This document shows positions 45,001-54,297 of a stretch of DNA of 64,000 nucleotides, in pieces. The stretch is from NCBI GenBank assembly GCA_024401355.1, contig JAKSLF010000010.1, positions 1 through 64,000 on the forward strand, read 5' to 3'. A program made the position numbers and the translations under genes. How positions within the stretch are numbered: the first letter of the stretch is position 1; every line of letters begins with the position of its first letter. The DNA comes from Bacteroidales bacterium. Its GTDB lineage: Bacteria; Bacteroidota; Bacteroidia; Bacteroidales; Marinilabiliaceae. Below the pieces are notes generated by a model. The model had not been told where the DNA came from and made no database searches. It worked only from the letters and a program-made list of their open reading frames with translations.

Positions 45001-46104
45001 TTATTTGATTATCGCCTTCTTTACTTTGCCGCCTTCACGTATTATATAGACACCCTTGTGAACCATCCCGTCCACGCGTCGGCCCGTGATGTCATAAATT
45101 TCACGCGTTGTACCTTCTGGCATTATAGTCTCGACTTCGGTCTTCACCTCTCGTGGCCAATATTCATCAACGTCGTCACCACCTTTCATGTGCAGATCCC
45201 AAGCATTAGCCACTTCCGTGCTTGTCTCGCCAAGCCAACCGGCATATTGGTTGAGGGCAGTATATACCTTGACAAAATCGACGCCATCGAGCACTACCCT
45301 ATTGCCTTCAGCATCCACCGCCCAATCTATATTGAATTTCGAACGGTTCTTCGCATCCGTGTTGGGATGATTGTCCACATAGCCATAACCATAACTATAA
45401 AGGATATAATTGGTGCCCTTGCCGCTAGCGTCTACAGCATTGTTCGCCAACAGCGTTCCAGTAAACGAATATTGGTCATCCTTTATCCAGTTTGGATAGT
45501 AATTCTGCCTATGGAATGAATTCTTGTAAATATGACCCGTGCCACCAGTAGACGTCTTCCAAGCGACAAACGAGGTATCTACCAGCGACTTATTGTTCTG
45601 GTCGGGAGTCGCGACATGGTCTTCTGGTGTGCGGAAATACGTAATTGTAAAATTGTGACGCGTTTTCGACTTATAGTATTCCGAACCTGCCAATTCATAC
45701 CACTTGTCATCGGGGATGCCATTTTCATTTTCGTCACGACTGACCATTACAACTCCCGGTTCACAACTTCCACCTTCTTCACCCAGTCCATTCTGATAAA
45801 AAGCATTGCCCAGCACGGTAAAGTCATAGTGACCTTCTACATTCTTTATCATGTGGTCAAATCCAAAAACGACATAACCGCCAAATCCTCCCAGGCAAAT
45901 CATCGAACCATTGTTGTTGGCTATGAGATCTTCTGCCTTCTTGGCCATAGATAATTCGTCATCACCATCTTCCCACGCAGGCATTGTGTTGATGAACTGG
46001 CCTGGAGCAGGACGATATTCGTAGACCCTGTCTATATAGGCATTGACTTGTGCACTTGACAAAGTTGAGGCAAATGCGAAAAATAAAAGTAATTGTGTTT
46101 TCAT
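45001..46104 (-). CDS. Secreted accessory protein of the corrinoid locus
   Basis: This 367-residue exported protein has signal peptide 1 to about 18 (SSAQ), with no lipobox. The core (about 20-320) contains MICLGGFGGYVVFGFDH, GVVMVSRDENENGIPDDKWYELAGSEY and FVKVYTALNQYAGWLGETSTEV, a family regularly encoded with btuB/btuG in Bacteroidetes. The tail (EIYDITGRRVDGMVHKGVYIIREGGKVKKAIIK) looks like a T9SS type A-like sorting module. Its biochemical role is unknown; ligand binding at the cell surface is inferred from context. It lies 16 bp after the btuG-like gene. Confidence 0.75.
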   Translation of the reverse strand: MKTQLLLFFAFASTLSSAQVNAYIDRVYEYRPAPGQFINTMPAWEDGDDELSMAKKAEDLIANNNGSMICLGGFGGYVVFGFDHMIKNVEGHYDFTVLGNAFYQNGLGEEGGSCEPGVVMVSRDENENGIPDDKWYELAGSEYYKSKTRHNFTITYFRTPEDHVATPDQNNKSLVDTSFVAWKTSTGGTGHIYKNSFHRQNYYPNWIKDDQYSFTGTLLANNAVDASGKGTNYILYSYGYGYVDNHPNTDAKNRSKFNIDWAVDAEGNRVVLDGVDFVKVYTALNQYAGWLGETSTEVANAWDLHMKGGDDVDEYWPREVKTEVETIMPEGTTREIYDITGRRVDGMVHKGVYIIREGGKVKKAIIK

Positions 46105-46120
46105 TGACTATTTGATGAGA

Positions 46121-47269
46121 TTAATAAACAAATGCGATATGAGCCGGGATATCACCTGTGACAACTGTCCATTTCAAATGTCCTTCTGAACTATAGCAAT
46201 GCAGACGTCCAGGAGACACATAATTGCGGGCATCTGTGACATAGATTTCCCTTGACCAAGGATTAACCTTAAGACCATAAGGGACAGTAATCATAGCATC
46301 ACTTCCGTCAGTAATAAAATTGTCGCAGACGACCTGATGCGTGGCGGTGTTCACAATCCGATATGAACATTGCGTCTCGTAGGTCTCATAGCTGAACTCA
46401 GCCCCATAGACATACAACGAATCACCCACAAGGTCAAAATCAGACACAGGAATAGAGACACTATCGACAACCGTCTCGCTCTCAATATCAATGCAGTAAA
46501 GACGTGAAGGCTGTTCAAAGTAATCTCCTCTGGACGACACCCAAAGCTGTCCGTGGTTGTCGGCCTTAAGACGATGCAGATTGTTGACTACCTCGATGCG
46601 CTTCAGCTCCTTGAATGTATTGAGGTCTATGACAGATACTGTATTTTCATAATTAGGAGCCATATATCCGCCAGAATTAGCCACGTATATCCTGTCACCA
46701 ACAATCTCTATCTCATCAGGCTGGAATCCGACAAAACATGTGTCAACAACCTGGAATGTTGCCGTATCAAACTTTGCGACATATCCTATCTGCTTATAAT
46801 TAGGGTCAATCGACACAGGTCCGGCATAGCTCGTCAGATAACCATATTTCCCTGCAAACGCCAGATAGCGACAATTAGGGACACAGACCATACCGACATG
46901 TTTTGCATTCCTTACATCCATCACCTCAACAAAGTTGGAACAGTTGATAACGGCATACATCTTACCACCATATATCTGAAGGTCATTGCCTACATCACCC
47001 AGCTCCTGAACCATATTAGGATTGGCCGAAGCATATACGTTTCGAGAATATTCTCCACTAATAATATCGTAATAATCGAGCGTTGCCTTATTGCTTCCCA
47101 TATTGCCCTCATTAAGCAGGAAGAAACCTTTGGGTGCATGCGGCATATCGACAGATGAGGAGTCAACCTTCTCAGTCTGTGGAGTAAGCACCTGCTTGTC
47201 ATCGCGGCAAGCACAAACAGCCACGGCCAACAGCAACAAATCAACAACAAACTTTACTCTTTTTGTCAT
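46121..47269 (-). CDS. BtuG-like beta-propeller corrinoid-binding lipoprotein
   Basis: This 382-residue lipoprotein (lipobox ending at C21, AVCAC) has a seven-bladed YncE/YVTN-type propeller: repeated D-x-hydrophobic-x2-G-D-x-L/I-Y-V blades such as DEIEIVGDRIYVANSGG and VSDFDLVGDSLYVYGAE. BtuG proteins bind corrinoids with high affinity and pass them to BtuB. Its ATG overlaps the btuB stop by 4 bp, confirming translational coupling. Assignment rests on the fold, operon and riboswitch together. Confidence 0.88.
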   Translation of the reverse strand: MTKRVKFVVDLLLLAVAVCACRDDKQVLTPQTEKVDSSSVDMPHAPKGFFLLNEGNMGSNKATLDYYDIISGEYSRNVYASANPNMVQELGDVGNDLQIYGGKMYAVINCSNFVEVMDVRNAKHVGMVCVPNCRYLAFAGKYGYLTSYAGPVSIDPNYKQIGYVAKFDTATFQVVDTCFVGFQPDEIEIVGDRIYVANSGGYMAPNYENTVSVIDLNTFKELKRIEVVNNLHRLKADNHGQLWVSSRGDYFEQPSRLYCIDIESETVVDSVSIPVSDFDLVGDSLYVYGAEFSYETYETQCSYRIVNTATHQVVCDNFITDGSDAMITVPYGLKVNPWSREIYVTDARNYVSPGRLHCYSSEGHLKWTVVTGDIPAHIAFVY

Positions 47270-49299
47270 ATCGAAAGCGTTAATTTAATCTTGTAGTTAC
47301 GTCCTGGCATCGGATAGTTAAGCACAACGTCGTATTGCTGGTCAAGGATGTTAATGACCTCGGCCGATGCCACAAACTCCATTTTGTTATTGACACAAAG
47401 TCTCTTTTGGACATTCAAGTCGTGCGTATACCATGATGGTTCATAATTTTCTGGTATATTGGCCGACACATGATAGCGCTCACCAACATATATGAAACTG
47501 TAGTTAAAGCTATATCCATCATACGACACATTAGCCACCACCGAACCGCTATGTCGTGGTATGTAACTGATCTGTCCTTTGTAAGTACCACGTGGTCCGT
47601 CGTCATTCTTGTCAGTCATGTCGAGAGCCTTCTGATAGGTGTATGACAACGTCAATCGTCCTTGTACATTCTGGTTTTGGTTTGTTGAAAGTGACGATTT
47701 CATATCTATTCCATTGATAGACACCTTGCCAATGTTCATCATCATCCAGCGGAATTGTGAATTGCCTTTGGGAACGGCAACTATCTTGTCCGTAATCTTA
47801 TTATGATAGACATCTACAGCAATATTCCAGTCTATCGCAGACTGTATACCTGTTGTCACACCAATATCAAACTGTTCTGCATATTCTGGTCGTAGCGAGA
47901 TATTGCCAAGGTCGGTATAGTAGAGGTCGTTGAAAGTTGGCATACGGAACATCTTCTTGTAGAAGGCACGTATGTCGACAACATCGACAGGTTTATAGTC
48001 AGCAATAATCGCAGGGGTTAACTTTTTCGTGTTACGCGACACCTCCTTTTCTATTGGCATCAGGATTGTTGTCGCATCATGGAAGAAATTATACAGCAGA
48101 CTTACCTGAAGATTGATTTTGCTTGTTGTCAACGACAAGGCAACCGCAGCGAGCAACACATCACGCTTGGGCGAGGGGAACATGGCCATGTCTGATTTCA
48201 TCCAATTACGTTCATAGTCAACACATACATCAGAGCTAAACCATTCGTTCCAAGCAAACATATTGGCCGAAGAGCCATAAACCGCATATTGTCTGAAACG
48301 ATTATCGACATACAGCAAGGTCGTGTCGGGATTAAAATATCGCATAAAGTCATACGAATACTTGGCGCTCGCCTTGGTAGAATACAAATCAGTCAGACGG
48401 CGCTGGTACATGCTTTGGACAAAGAAAGAGCGATCCCATTGTCGCTGCGAACTTGTCCATACATTCCTGACAATTGCTCTGGGAATACCACGTTCAGAGT
48501 TATAATAATATATCTTTGCATGCCAAGCGCCATCTTCGACAGACCCAAAGACAGAACCTTCAAGTCGCAACGAACGGATATCGCCATTCTGTCTCGTTCC
48601 AGTCGTGTCCCATGCAGTAATTCTTCTACCATCAATATCTTCCAGCACCTTGTGGTAACGGAAATTATACTTGCCTGTTGCATGCGTAAACTCAGCATTG
48701 ACCGATGCAGACAGATTCTTGGTCAAAAATCTTTCAAGAAGCATGCTGACATTCTTTAGTCCAAAGGAACCGCCACTAAGACTCATCTTAAAGTTTGTAA
48801 GTCTGCCATTGCTAAAAACGGGACGACGAGTACGTATATAGAGAGAACCAGACGTTCCAAAATCCTTTGCAGATTGAAAGACATCCGACTTCTGCCCGTT
48901 ATAGACAGCAACTTCTTCAACATTATCGAGTGAGAACTTACCCAAGTCAACAGTTCCATTCTGCGCATTACCAATCTGAAGTCCATCATAGAACACTCCA
49001 AGATGATTAGAACCCATCGAACGAATATCGACTGTCTTTAATCCGCCGACGCCACCATAGTCTTTAATCTGCACACCAGAGAAGTATCTCACAGCATCAG
49101 CCACGGAGTAAGCATTCAAATTACGCAAGCCTTCACCCGACAACTTTTGAACTGGAATAATCTCTTTCTGACGGGATGCAAAGACAGATACCTCGCTGAC
49201 TTCACGATGTACGACCGAATCTGTCGCCATTTGAGCATAAACACAGCAAGGCAAGGCAATGATGCCCACCAACAATATCACTATACTTTTAATATTCAT
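47266..49299 (-). CDS. btuB: BtuB-like TonB-dependent corrinoid transporter
   Basis: This 677-residue outer-membrane receptor has a signal peptide 1-22 (CVYAQ), a TonB-box region (VSEVSVFASRQKE) and a plug with YSVADAVRYFSGVQIKDYGGVGGLKTVDIRSMGSNHLGVFYDG, followed by the barrel with a terminal aromatic-poor LTLSI end. It lacks the carboxypeptidase-like domain of SusC proteins. It is the first gene after a cobalamin riboswitch, which identifies the substrate as vitamin B12 or related corrinoids. A downstream btuG-like gene overlaps it by 4 bp. Confidence 0.93.
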   Translation of the reverse strand: MNIKSIVILLVGIIALPCCVYAQMATDSVVHREVSEVSVFASRQKEIIPVQKLSGEGLRNLNAYSVADAVRYFSGVQIKDYGGVGGLKTVDIRSMGSNHLGVFYDGLQIGNAQNGTVDLGKFSLDNVEEVAVYNGQKSDVFQSAKDFGTSGSLYIRTRRPVFSNGRLTNFKMSLSGGSFGLKNVSMLLERFLTKNLSASVNAEFTHATGKYNFRYHKVLEDIDGRRITAWDTTGTRQNGDIRSLRLEGSVFGSVEDGAWHAKIYYYNSERGIPRAIVRNVWTSSQRQWDRSFFVQSMYQRRLTDLYSTKASAKYSYDFMRYFNPDTTLLYVDNRFRQYAVYGSSANMFAWNEWFSSDVCVDYERNWMKSDMAMFPSPKRDVLLAAVALSLTTSKINLQVSLLYNFFHDATTILMPIEKEVSRNTKKLTPAIIADYKPVDVVDIRAFYKKMFRMPTFNDLYYTDLGNISLRPEYAEQFDIGVTTGIQSAIDWNIAVDVYHNKITDKIVAVPKGNSQFRWMMMNIGKVSINGIDMKSSLSTNQNQNVQGRLTLSYTYQKALDMTDKNDDGPRGTYKGQISYIPRHSGSVVANVSYDGYSFNYSFIYVGERYHVSANIPENYEPSWYTHDLNVQKRLCVNNKMEFVASAEVINILDQQYDVVLNYPMPGRNYKIKLTLSI

Positions 49300-49358
49300 C
49301 CGTTTCGTAACTCCAAACCGCGAGAGTCTATTCTCTTTTTATTTGAGAATGAAACATT

Positions 49359-49583
49359 ATTATTGGCAGGTCTTCTGACTCATCATTGCCTTTCCGTCTT
49401 CCCGACCGGCACGCAAAAAGAAACGTGTTGGTCAGTGACATTAGTGGAGAGACATCCGTAAAAAAACGGCAGGACTCACAGCAGCGCGACTGTTCGGGAC
49501 TTGCACCCGATTCCCTATTAATCCAATTTGCCAAGGGCCGCATTCTGCAAGAAGAATGTTCTTGACTCCTTGGAACCAATAAT
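49359..49583 (-). promoter_or_regulatory. Cobalamin riboswitch
   Basis: Read on the minus strand, the closing P1 arms are ATTATTGG (49583-49576) and CCAATAAT (49366-49359). Between them are GGGAATCGGGTGCAAGTCCCG, then ACAGTCGCGCTGCTGTGAGTCCTGC, and near the 3' end GTCAGAAGACCTGCCA. These are the conserved core and B12-box elements of the class. The arms enclose about 225 nt, and btuB starts 59 nt further. No intrinsic terminator is seen between the aptamer and btuB, so control of translation is likely. Confidence 0.95.
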
Positions 49584-49592
49584 ATTACAATG

Positions 49593-49623
49593 CAAAGTTA
49601 TTACAAAAAAAAGAATCAAACAA
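49593..49623 (-). promoter_or_regulatory. Promoter of the riboswitch-btuB operon
   Basis: On the minus strand TTG (49623-49621), 20 bp, TAACTTTG (49600-49593). The -33 part lies within the last codons of the FKBP gene. Transcription would start just before the P1 stem. Confidence 0.65.
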
Positions 49624-50017
49624 CATTGACCACCTCTATTTCAAAGACTAGAGTCGAGTTGCCTGGAATCTGATCCATGCGTTTCTCACCATATCCGACT
49701 GTAGCAGGAATATAAACCTCCCATCTGTCACCTATGTGCATACCAAGAAGTGCAATCTGAAAACCATCAATAAGATCTCTTACTCTCAAAGCCTCAGCAT
49801 ATCCTTGTCCGAAGGTATTATCAAATACAGTACCGTTGATAAGTGAACCCTTATAGTAACAGCTGACAACACTTCCTGGAGTAACAAGTCCTTTTCCTTC
49901 ACCACTTTTTATCACCTTGTAAAGGACCCCTTTCGACAAGTGCGACACACCATCCTCAAGACGCTTCTTCTTGAGAAAGTCAATATTAATCTGTTTATAC
50001 TCTTCTTTATTTGCCAT
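49616..50017 (-). CDS. FKBP-type peptidyl-prolyl cis-trans isomerase
   Basis: This 133-residue FKBP domain protein runs from the ATG at 50017; no signal peptide remains. Motifs: GLVTPGSVVSCYYKGSLINGTVFDNT, LIDGFQIALLGMHIGDRWEVYIPATVGYGEKRMDQIPGNSTLVFEIEVV. The frame opens at 50068, but that extra part is simply the rnpB terminator, which rules it out as coding. It is a typical small FKBP of Bacteroidales, sitting between rnpB and the corrinoid operon. Confidence 0.9.
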   Translation of the reverse strand: MANKEEYKQINIDFLKKKRLEDGVSHLSKGVLYKVIKSGEGKGLVTPGSVVSCYYKGSLINGTVFDNTFGQGYAEALRVRDLIDGFQIALLGMHIGDRWEVYIPATVGYGEKRMDQIPGNSTLVFEIEVVNVV

Positions 50018-50042
50018 ATTCAAAATCTTAAAAAGACAAAAA

Positions 50043-50068
50043 ATGCCGCACATATAAATGTACGGCAT
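50043..50068 (-). terminator. Terminator of rnpB
   Basis: ATGCCG-ACAT and ATGT-CGGCAT pair around a TATAA-like loop (50043-50068). On the minus strand the stem is followed by TTTTTTGTC. Confidence 0.88.
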
Positions 50069-50076
50069 ATATAATT

Positions 50077-50450
50077 ATCAGCAAGCCAATAAGCCGAGTT
50101 CTGTCTCCCCGAAGGGCGTCTATCATTTATCTCGGACGACAGTCACCTGCCGCCTCAATCGACCTACCCCCTTCTGCAAGCATTTCTGCTACTGCAGCGA
50201 GCAACCGCAGTGACTTACGTCAGCAAAAGTATACATGGTCTTTCAATCTATGGGTCGTACAGCAGCCAATGTCACCACGGCCCGGTGAGCTCTTACCTCG
50301 CCTTTTCACCCTTGCCCTTTCGGGCGGTTATTTTCTGTTACGACTACTGACCATTGCTGGCCACTTCCCGTTAAGAAGCATAGTGCTCTGTATTGCCCGG
50401 ACTTTCCTCTAAGACTGTAAACAGCCGTAGCGATAGACAGGCCTACTGAT
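50077..50450 (-). ncRNA. rnpB: RNase P RNA
   Basis: On the minus strand this 374-nt RNA contains the universal GAGGAAAGTCCGG, then ACAGAAAATAACCGCCC, AAGGGTGAAAAGG-GAGGTAAGAGCTCACC, and ends AGAACTCGGCTTATTGGC. The ends pair (ATCAGTAGGCC with GGCTTGCTGAT). It is a type A ribozyme for tRNA 5' maturation. Its 5' end lies only about 7 nt after the stop of the SPOR-protein gene. Confidence 0.96.
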
Positions 50451-50457
50451 TAAATCA

Positions 50458-51087
50458 TTATTCGATACGGAATGCAGCGTACTTCTGATATTCAACGATG
50501 AACGCCTTCTCGTAACCGAGCGACTTCATCTGCTGCTGCAAAGCCTCTACCTCACTACCCTTTACAGGAGGTGTTGTATAACGAAAAATCTTATCGTTGA
50601 GCCTGTACTCATATACATCATCAACCTTTTCAAAGAAAGTGAGATATACAGGGTATCTGAAAGCCGCAAGCTGAACTACATAATCCTTTGAAGGGTCGAT
50701 AACCAACTTGCCACTCTTGGCGCTCTGAGCATACTCTGATTCAGTAATTGAGAATCTCTTTGTATTAGTCACGAAAGCCTCAGCATATCCATTGTTTCTG
50801 ATAGCAGCGAGCTGAGCATTGGCATCAGCGTATGTATTGAACTGACCGACACAATAACGTGCGTAACCATCAGTACAAGGATATTCATACACCTTGTCAA
50901 GATTCTTGAAGAAATTGGCATCTGAAGGTGCCTGCTTAAGAGCCAAAACCTGAACAGTAAAGACACTTGAAGGTTCCTCAACTGTTACAATCTGCTTTTG
51001 AGTACGAAGCTCTGAAAGCTTATCCTGAGCAAATGATGCTACGCTTGTTGCGGCCAGAATTGCTATTGCTAATATCTTATTCATCAT
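50458..51087 (-). CDS. Secreted protein with two SPOR-like repeats
   Basis: This 209-residue exported protein has signal peptide 1 to about 21 (ASFAQ). Two homologous halves follow: VFTVQVLALKQAP...VYEYPCTDGYARYCVGQF...NGYAEAFV (about 42-106) and YVVQLAAFRYPV...VYEYRLNDKIFRYTTPPV...LGYEKAFIV (about 136-200). They look like tandem SPOR-type domains that bind denuded peptidoglycan glycans. It is the last gene of the adhesin-SprF-PorE-like operon, 34 bp after its neighbour, suggesting a periplasmic role in anchoring that machinery. Confidence 0.8.
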   Translation of the reverse strand: MMNKILAIAILAATSVASFAQDKLSELRTQKQIVTVEEPSSVFTVQVLALKQAPSDANFFKNLDKVYEYPCTDGYARYCVGQFNTYADANAQLAAIRNNGYAEAFVTNTKRFSITESEYAQSAKSGKLVIDPSKDYVVQLAAFRYPVYLTFFEKVDDVYEYRLNDKIFRYTTPPVKGSEVEALQQQMKSLGYEKAFIVEYQKYAAFRIE

Positions 51088-51121
51088 CAGATCTAATTAT
51101 TCATGAATAGTAGGGTTCACA

Positions 51122-53194
51122 TTAATGTCTAACATTCCATACGACAACCTCGATACGACGGTTGGTCAAATGCTGTGACTTATCGCAGTAGATACCACGA
51201 TGGCAACGGTTTTTGAGGTAACGTTCGCCATAGCCACGAGGTATAAGCTGGTCTTCATTGACACCCTTTGATACCAAGTATGACTTAGACTTATCTGCCA
51301 TATTCTGGCTGACATTCAAATTACCATAACGATTACCCTTTGCCTCTGTGTGACCATTGAGCTTAACAACGATGTTAGGATTCTGGAGAAGATAAGCAGC
51401 GAGCTTGTCGAGAGTCTCCTTAGCCTTGTCATCAAGGTCATTTTCGTATGGAATTTCCATACCAGAAATATCATCAAGAACAGCATCATTGAAAATAGGA
51501 GTAAGCTGGATTCCATCCTTACCCATAGATTCAAGTTCGCCTATTGTAGCAACAAGGTTTTTCTCGTTGTAACCCTCCTTTGAAACATTAACGCAGTAGT
51601 CTGCCTCGTTATTGACATTCTCGCCAGGGATAGTAACAGTAACCTTACCATTTTTGTCAGTAACGCCTGTAGCAATCTTCTTGCCAGTAGCAGCATCAGT
51701 AATAGTAATAACAGCGCCTTCAATCTTAGTGCCGTTGAAAGTACTTATAACAGTAGTGTTGAAAGTGAAAGGATCAGCCTTTTTCACATCAACAACAGGC
51801 GCAGGCTCTGGTTCTGGTTCTGTAACAGGTGCTGGAGCAGGAGTAGCAACAACAGGTTCTTCACCGAATACGAGCATCTCCTCGCCCATCATAGGAGCCA
51901 TTTCCTCAACAGGTGCATCTACATGAACACGAGGACGAACAGTAAAGATCTTATCTGCATAACCATCACCCATCTGGTTAGAAGAGACGAAACCGAAATT
52001 ATCGATCTTAGGGTCCATCACATAGGAGAAGTCATCCTTGTTAGAGTTAAAAGGCTTCATCATATTACGAACATTCTGCCACTTACCATCAATCTGCTCG
52101 GCACAGAAAATATCGAGACCGCCGAAACCAGGATGACCCTTAGAAGAGAAGTAGAACTTACCGTCACGATTGACAACAGGATAAACCTCGTCTTCGTAAG
52201 TATTGATCTGCTTACCCATATTCTTAACCTTGCCGAAAGAGTTAGGACCCTTGCGCTCGCAATAGTAGATATCCTTACCACCGAAACCACCATCCATATT
52301 AGAAACGAAGTAAAGAGTATTATTATCGAGAGACAAAGCAGGGTGTGCACAGTCATATTCGTTAGAGTTGATAGTCAACTCACGATCATTAACCCAGTCA
52401 TTGCCGTCAAATTCCACTACGAAGATCTTCATTACATCATGATCGCCTACGACAACCGACTTGGTATAATACATATACTTAAAATCATTGGTGAAACAGA
52501 TAGCACCAACGTGATAAGGAGAAGTCAAATTCTTAGAGAACAACTGATAAGAATTATCCTTAACGAAACCATTGTCATCAACAGTAGAGCAGAAAAGATT
52601 CAAGAAGTCAGCACCATTCTTATCCTTCTTAGCTCCTTCAACAGCCGATGAATATACGACCTTATCCTTATAGTACTGAATACCGAAAGACTGTGTAGCA
52701 GCCAACAACTCAGCACAAGGGTTAACCATGATAGACATATCCATTCGGTCGTTATTGGAAGCCCACTTACAATGCTCTATGAGGTCGTTTACTCGAAGAG
52801 TGTTGGCACCTTCCTGCTTAGAACGGTTATACCATACAATAGCTTCGTCATACAAACCCATCTGGTGGATTGTAGAAGCATAGAGGAAGACATCTTCACC
52901 TGTAAGATTATTTTCGATTTCGACGAAAGTTTCGAAAGCATGCTCGACACTATTGATGTAGGAAAAGCTTCGAGCGAGCTTTTTAGCTTCATCAAGAGAA
53001 AGAGTTGCACCGAGATCGCGAGCCGCAACATAATTGTTGGACGCGTTGAAATAATCCTCGTCACTGTAATTGGAGTTAGCCTCCTTGAGAATCTTCTTGA
53101 TCTTCTTCTGTACATCCTTAGGTAGCTGAGCAGAACTATCTACCGTCCACAACATAGGACATAGAAGTAAAACAAGTAAAGCAATGTATTTCAT
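51122..53194 (-). CDS. PorE-like OmpA-family protein (TPR, PD40 propeller, CRD, OmpA domains)
   Basis: This 690-residue exported protein has signal peptide 1 to about 22. TPR-like helices (about 30-140) are followed by a WD40/PD40 propeller (about 150-420; ALSLDNNTLYFVSNMDGGFGGKDIYYCER, PVVNRDGKFYFSSKGHPGFGGLDIFCAEQ), a Pro/Glu-rich linker (about 445-470), a carboxypeptidase regulatory-like domain (about 480-560) and a C-terminal OmpA peptidoglycan-binding domain (about 580-690; LNGHTEAKGN...LTNRRIEVVVW). This order is that of P. gingivalis PorE, a T9SS component tethering the system to peptidoglycan. Here it is next to PorP/SprF and a giant adhesin, so a dedicated anchor for that adhesin is the alternative. 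Confidence 0.87.
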   Translation of the reverse strand: MKYIALLVLLLCPMLWTVDSSAQLPKDVQKKIKKILKEANSNYSDEDYFNASNNYVAARDLGATLSLDEAKKLARSFSYINSVEHAFETFVEIENNLTGEDVFLYASTIHQMGLYDEAIVWYNRSKQEGANTLRVNDLIEHCKWASNNDRMDMSIMVNPCAELLAATQSFGIQYYKDKVVYSSAVEGAKKDKNGADFLNLFCSTVDDNGFVKDNSYQLFSKNLTSPYHVGAICFTNDFKYMYYTKSVVVGDHDVMKIFVVEFDGNDWVNDRELTINSNEYDCAHPALSLDNNTLYFVSNMDGGFGGKDIYYCERKGPNSFGKVKNMGKQINTYEDEVYPVVNRDGKFYFSSKGHPGFGGLDIFCAEQIDGKWQNVRNMMKPFNSNKDDFSYVMDPKIDNFGFVSSNQMGDGYADKIFTVRPRVHVDAPVEEMAPMMGEEMLVFGEEPVVATPAPAPVTEPEPEPAPVVDVKKADPFTFNTTVISTFNGTKIEGAVITITDAATGKKIATGVTDKNGKVTVTIPGENVNNEADYCVNVSKEGYNEKNLVATIGELESMGKDGIQLTPIFNDAVLDDISGMEIPYENDLDDKAKETLDKLAAYLLQNPNIVVKLNGHTEAKGNRYGNLNVSQNMADKSKSYLVSKGVNEDQLIPRGYGERYLKNRCHRGIYCDKSQHLTNRRIEVVVWNVRH

Positions 53195-53252
53195 AGTGGA
53201 TGAATAATTAATCGTATTGTCAGTTATAATCCTATCAAATTAAGTAATAATA

Positions 53253-54269
53253 TTAGAAGTATCTGATTGAGCGCATACCAGGGCTCTTCTTAGGAGTGAA
53301 ATCCATGAAGACACCAATTTCATGCGAACCAACAGTAGCATACTTTCTTATATCACTTATAGAGTAATCAAATGAGTATCTAACACCCCATGTTGAAGAA
53401 CTCTTCTTATTTGACTTTTTAGAACCTATCTTACCAACCTGATATTCGGCAAGGATTACAGCTTCAGAGACAGTTCTGTAAGAGAAGCCGACCCAAAGTT
53501 CCTGATTCTTGATAGGCTTAACGCTACAAGAAATATCCATTGTAAGTGGAGCTCCAGGAATAACACGCGCAAGAGCAGTTGGTTTAATCTTTATATCATT
53601 GACGTCAAACACATAACCACCATAAACGTATGAATGAAGATCCTTGAAACTAACTGTATTCTTGATTTCCTGCTTATTGCTATTATACTTATTAGTAAAG
53701 AAGCGAGGAACGCTCAAACCAACAAAGTACTTAGCAGTATAGAGATAAGCACCGAAACCAGTATTGAAACCGAACTTAGAAACCTTTTCCTTAAGGAACA
53801 GAGGGTCATTCGGATGAGTAATTATAGCTTTAGTTCCATCATAAAGGATATTCTTGAAACCGACTTGAAGACCAAGACGAAGATTAGTCTTGTTATTAAG
53901 TTTCAAACGATACGAACCTGCAGCGAAGAACTCAAAATTGTTAGTAAAACCGAGGTGGTCATTGGAAACAACCACGCCTACACCAACGTCCTTAAGCGCT
54001 TTAATGCTAGTTATAGGTCCATGAACGTTAACAGCACCAGTATAAGGCGCGCCCTTAAATCCGGTCCACTGTGAGCGGAACACTAACAATCCACTGATCG
54101 CATCTCGCGATCCAGAGTAGGCAGGATTGAGAATACCCTGGTTAGAGATATAATGGTTGTATACGGCCTGGTCCTGAGCGCGGACCACCAAAGTGGTCAC
54201 GCCCATAACAGCCAATATCACAATATATCTTACTAAATCTCTCATATATGTTATGCGTTTAATCGTCAT
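53253..54269 (-). CDS. PorP/SprF-family type 9 secretion outer-membrane protein
   Basis: The protein has 338 residues with an N-terminal signal peptide ending VVRAQ; an inner ATG at 54245 (MRDLVRY) would give a more standard signal peptide and is a credible start. Family features: DQAVYNHYISNQGILNPAYSGSRDAISGLLVFRSQWTGFKGAP, GVGVVVSNDHLGFTNNFEF, and the C-terminal YDFSISDIRKYATVGSHEIGV-like barrel. SprF proteins are needed for export or attachment of SprB-type adhesins with type B sorting domains. It follows the adhesin gene by 28 bp. Confidence 0.92.
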   Translation of the reverse strand: MTIKRITYMRDLVRYIVILAVMGVTTLVVRAQDQAVYNHYISNQGILNPAYSGSRDAISGLLVFRSQWTGFKGAPYTGAVNVHGPITSIKALKDVGVGVVVSNDHLGFTNNFEFFAAGSYRLKLNNKTNLRLGLQVGFKNILYDGTKAIITHPNDPLFLKEKVSKFGFNTGFGAYLYTAKYFVGLSVPRFFTNKYNSNKQEIKNTVSFKDLHSYVYGGYVFDVNDIKIKPTALARVIPGAPLTMDISCSVKPIKNQELWVGFSYRTVSEAVILAEYQVGKIGSKKSNKKSSSTWGVRYSFDYSISDIRKYATVGSHEIGVFMDFTPKKSPGMRSIRYF

Positions 54270-54297
54270 TACTCAGTTATCTTTACGTCTACCTCCA

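Noticed and set aside
49616..50068. Longer FKBP frame beginning MPYIYMCGIF
   Set aside because: The first codons are the rnpB terminator hairpin; the ATG at 50017 is the plausible start.
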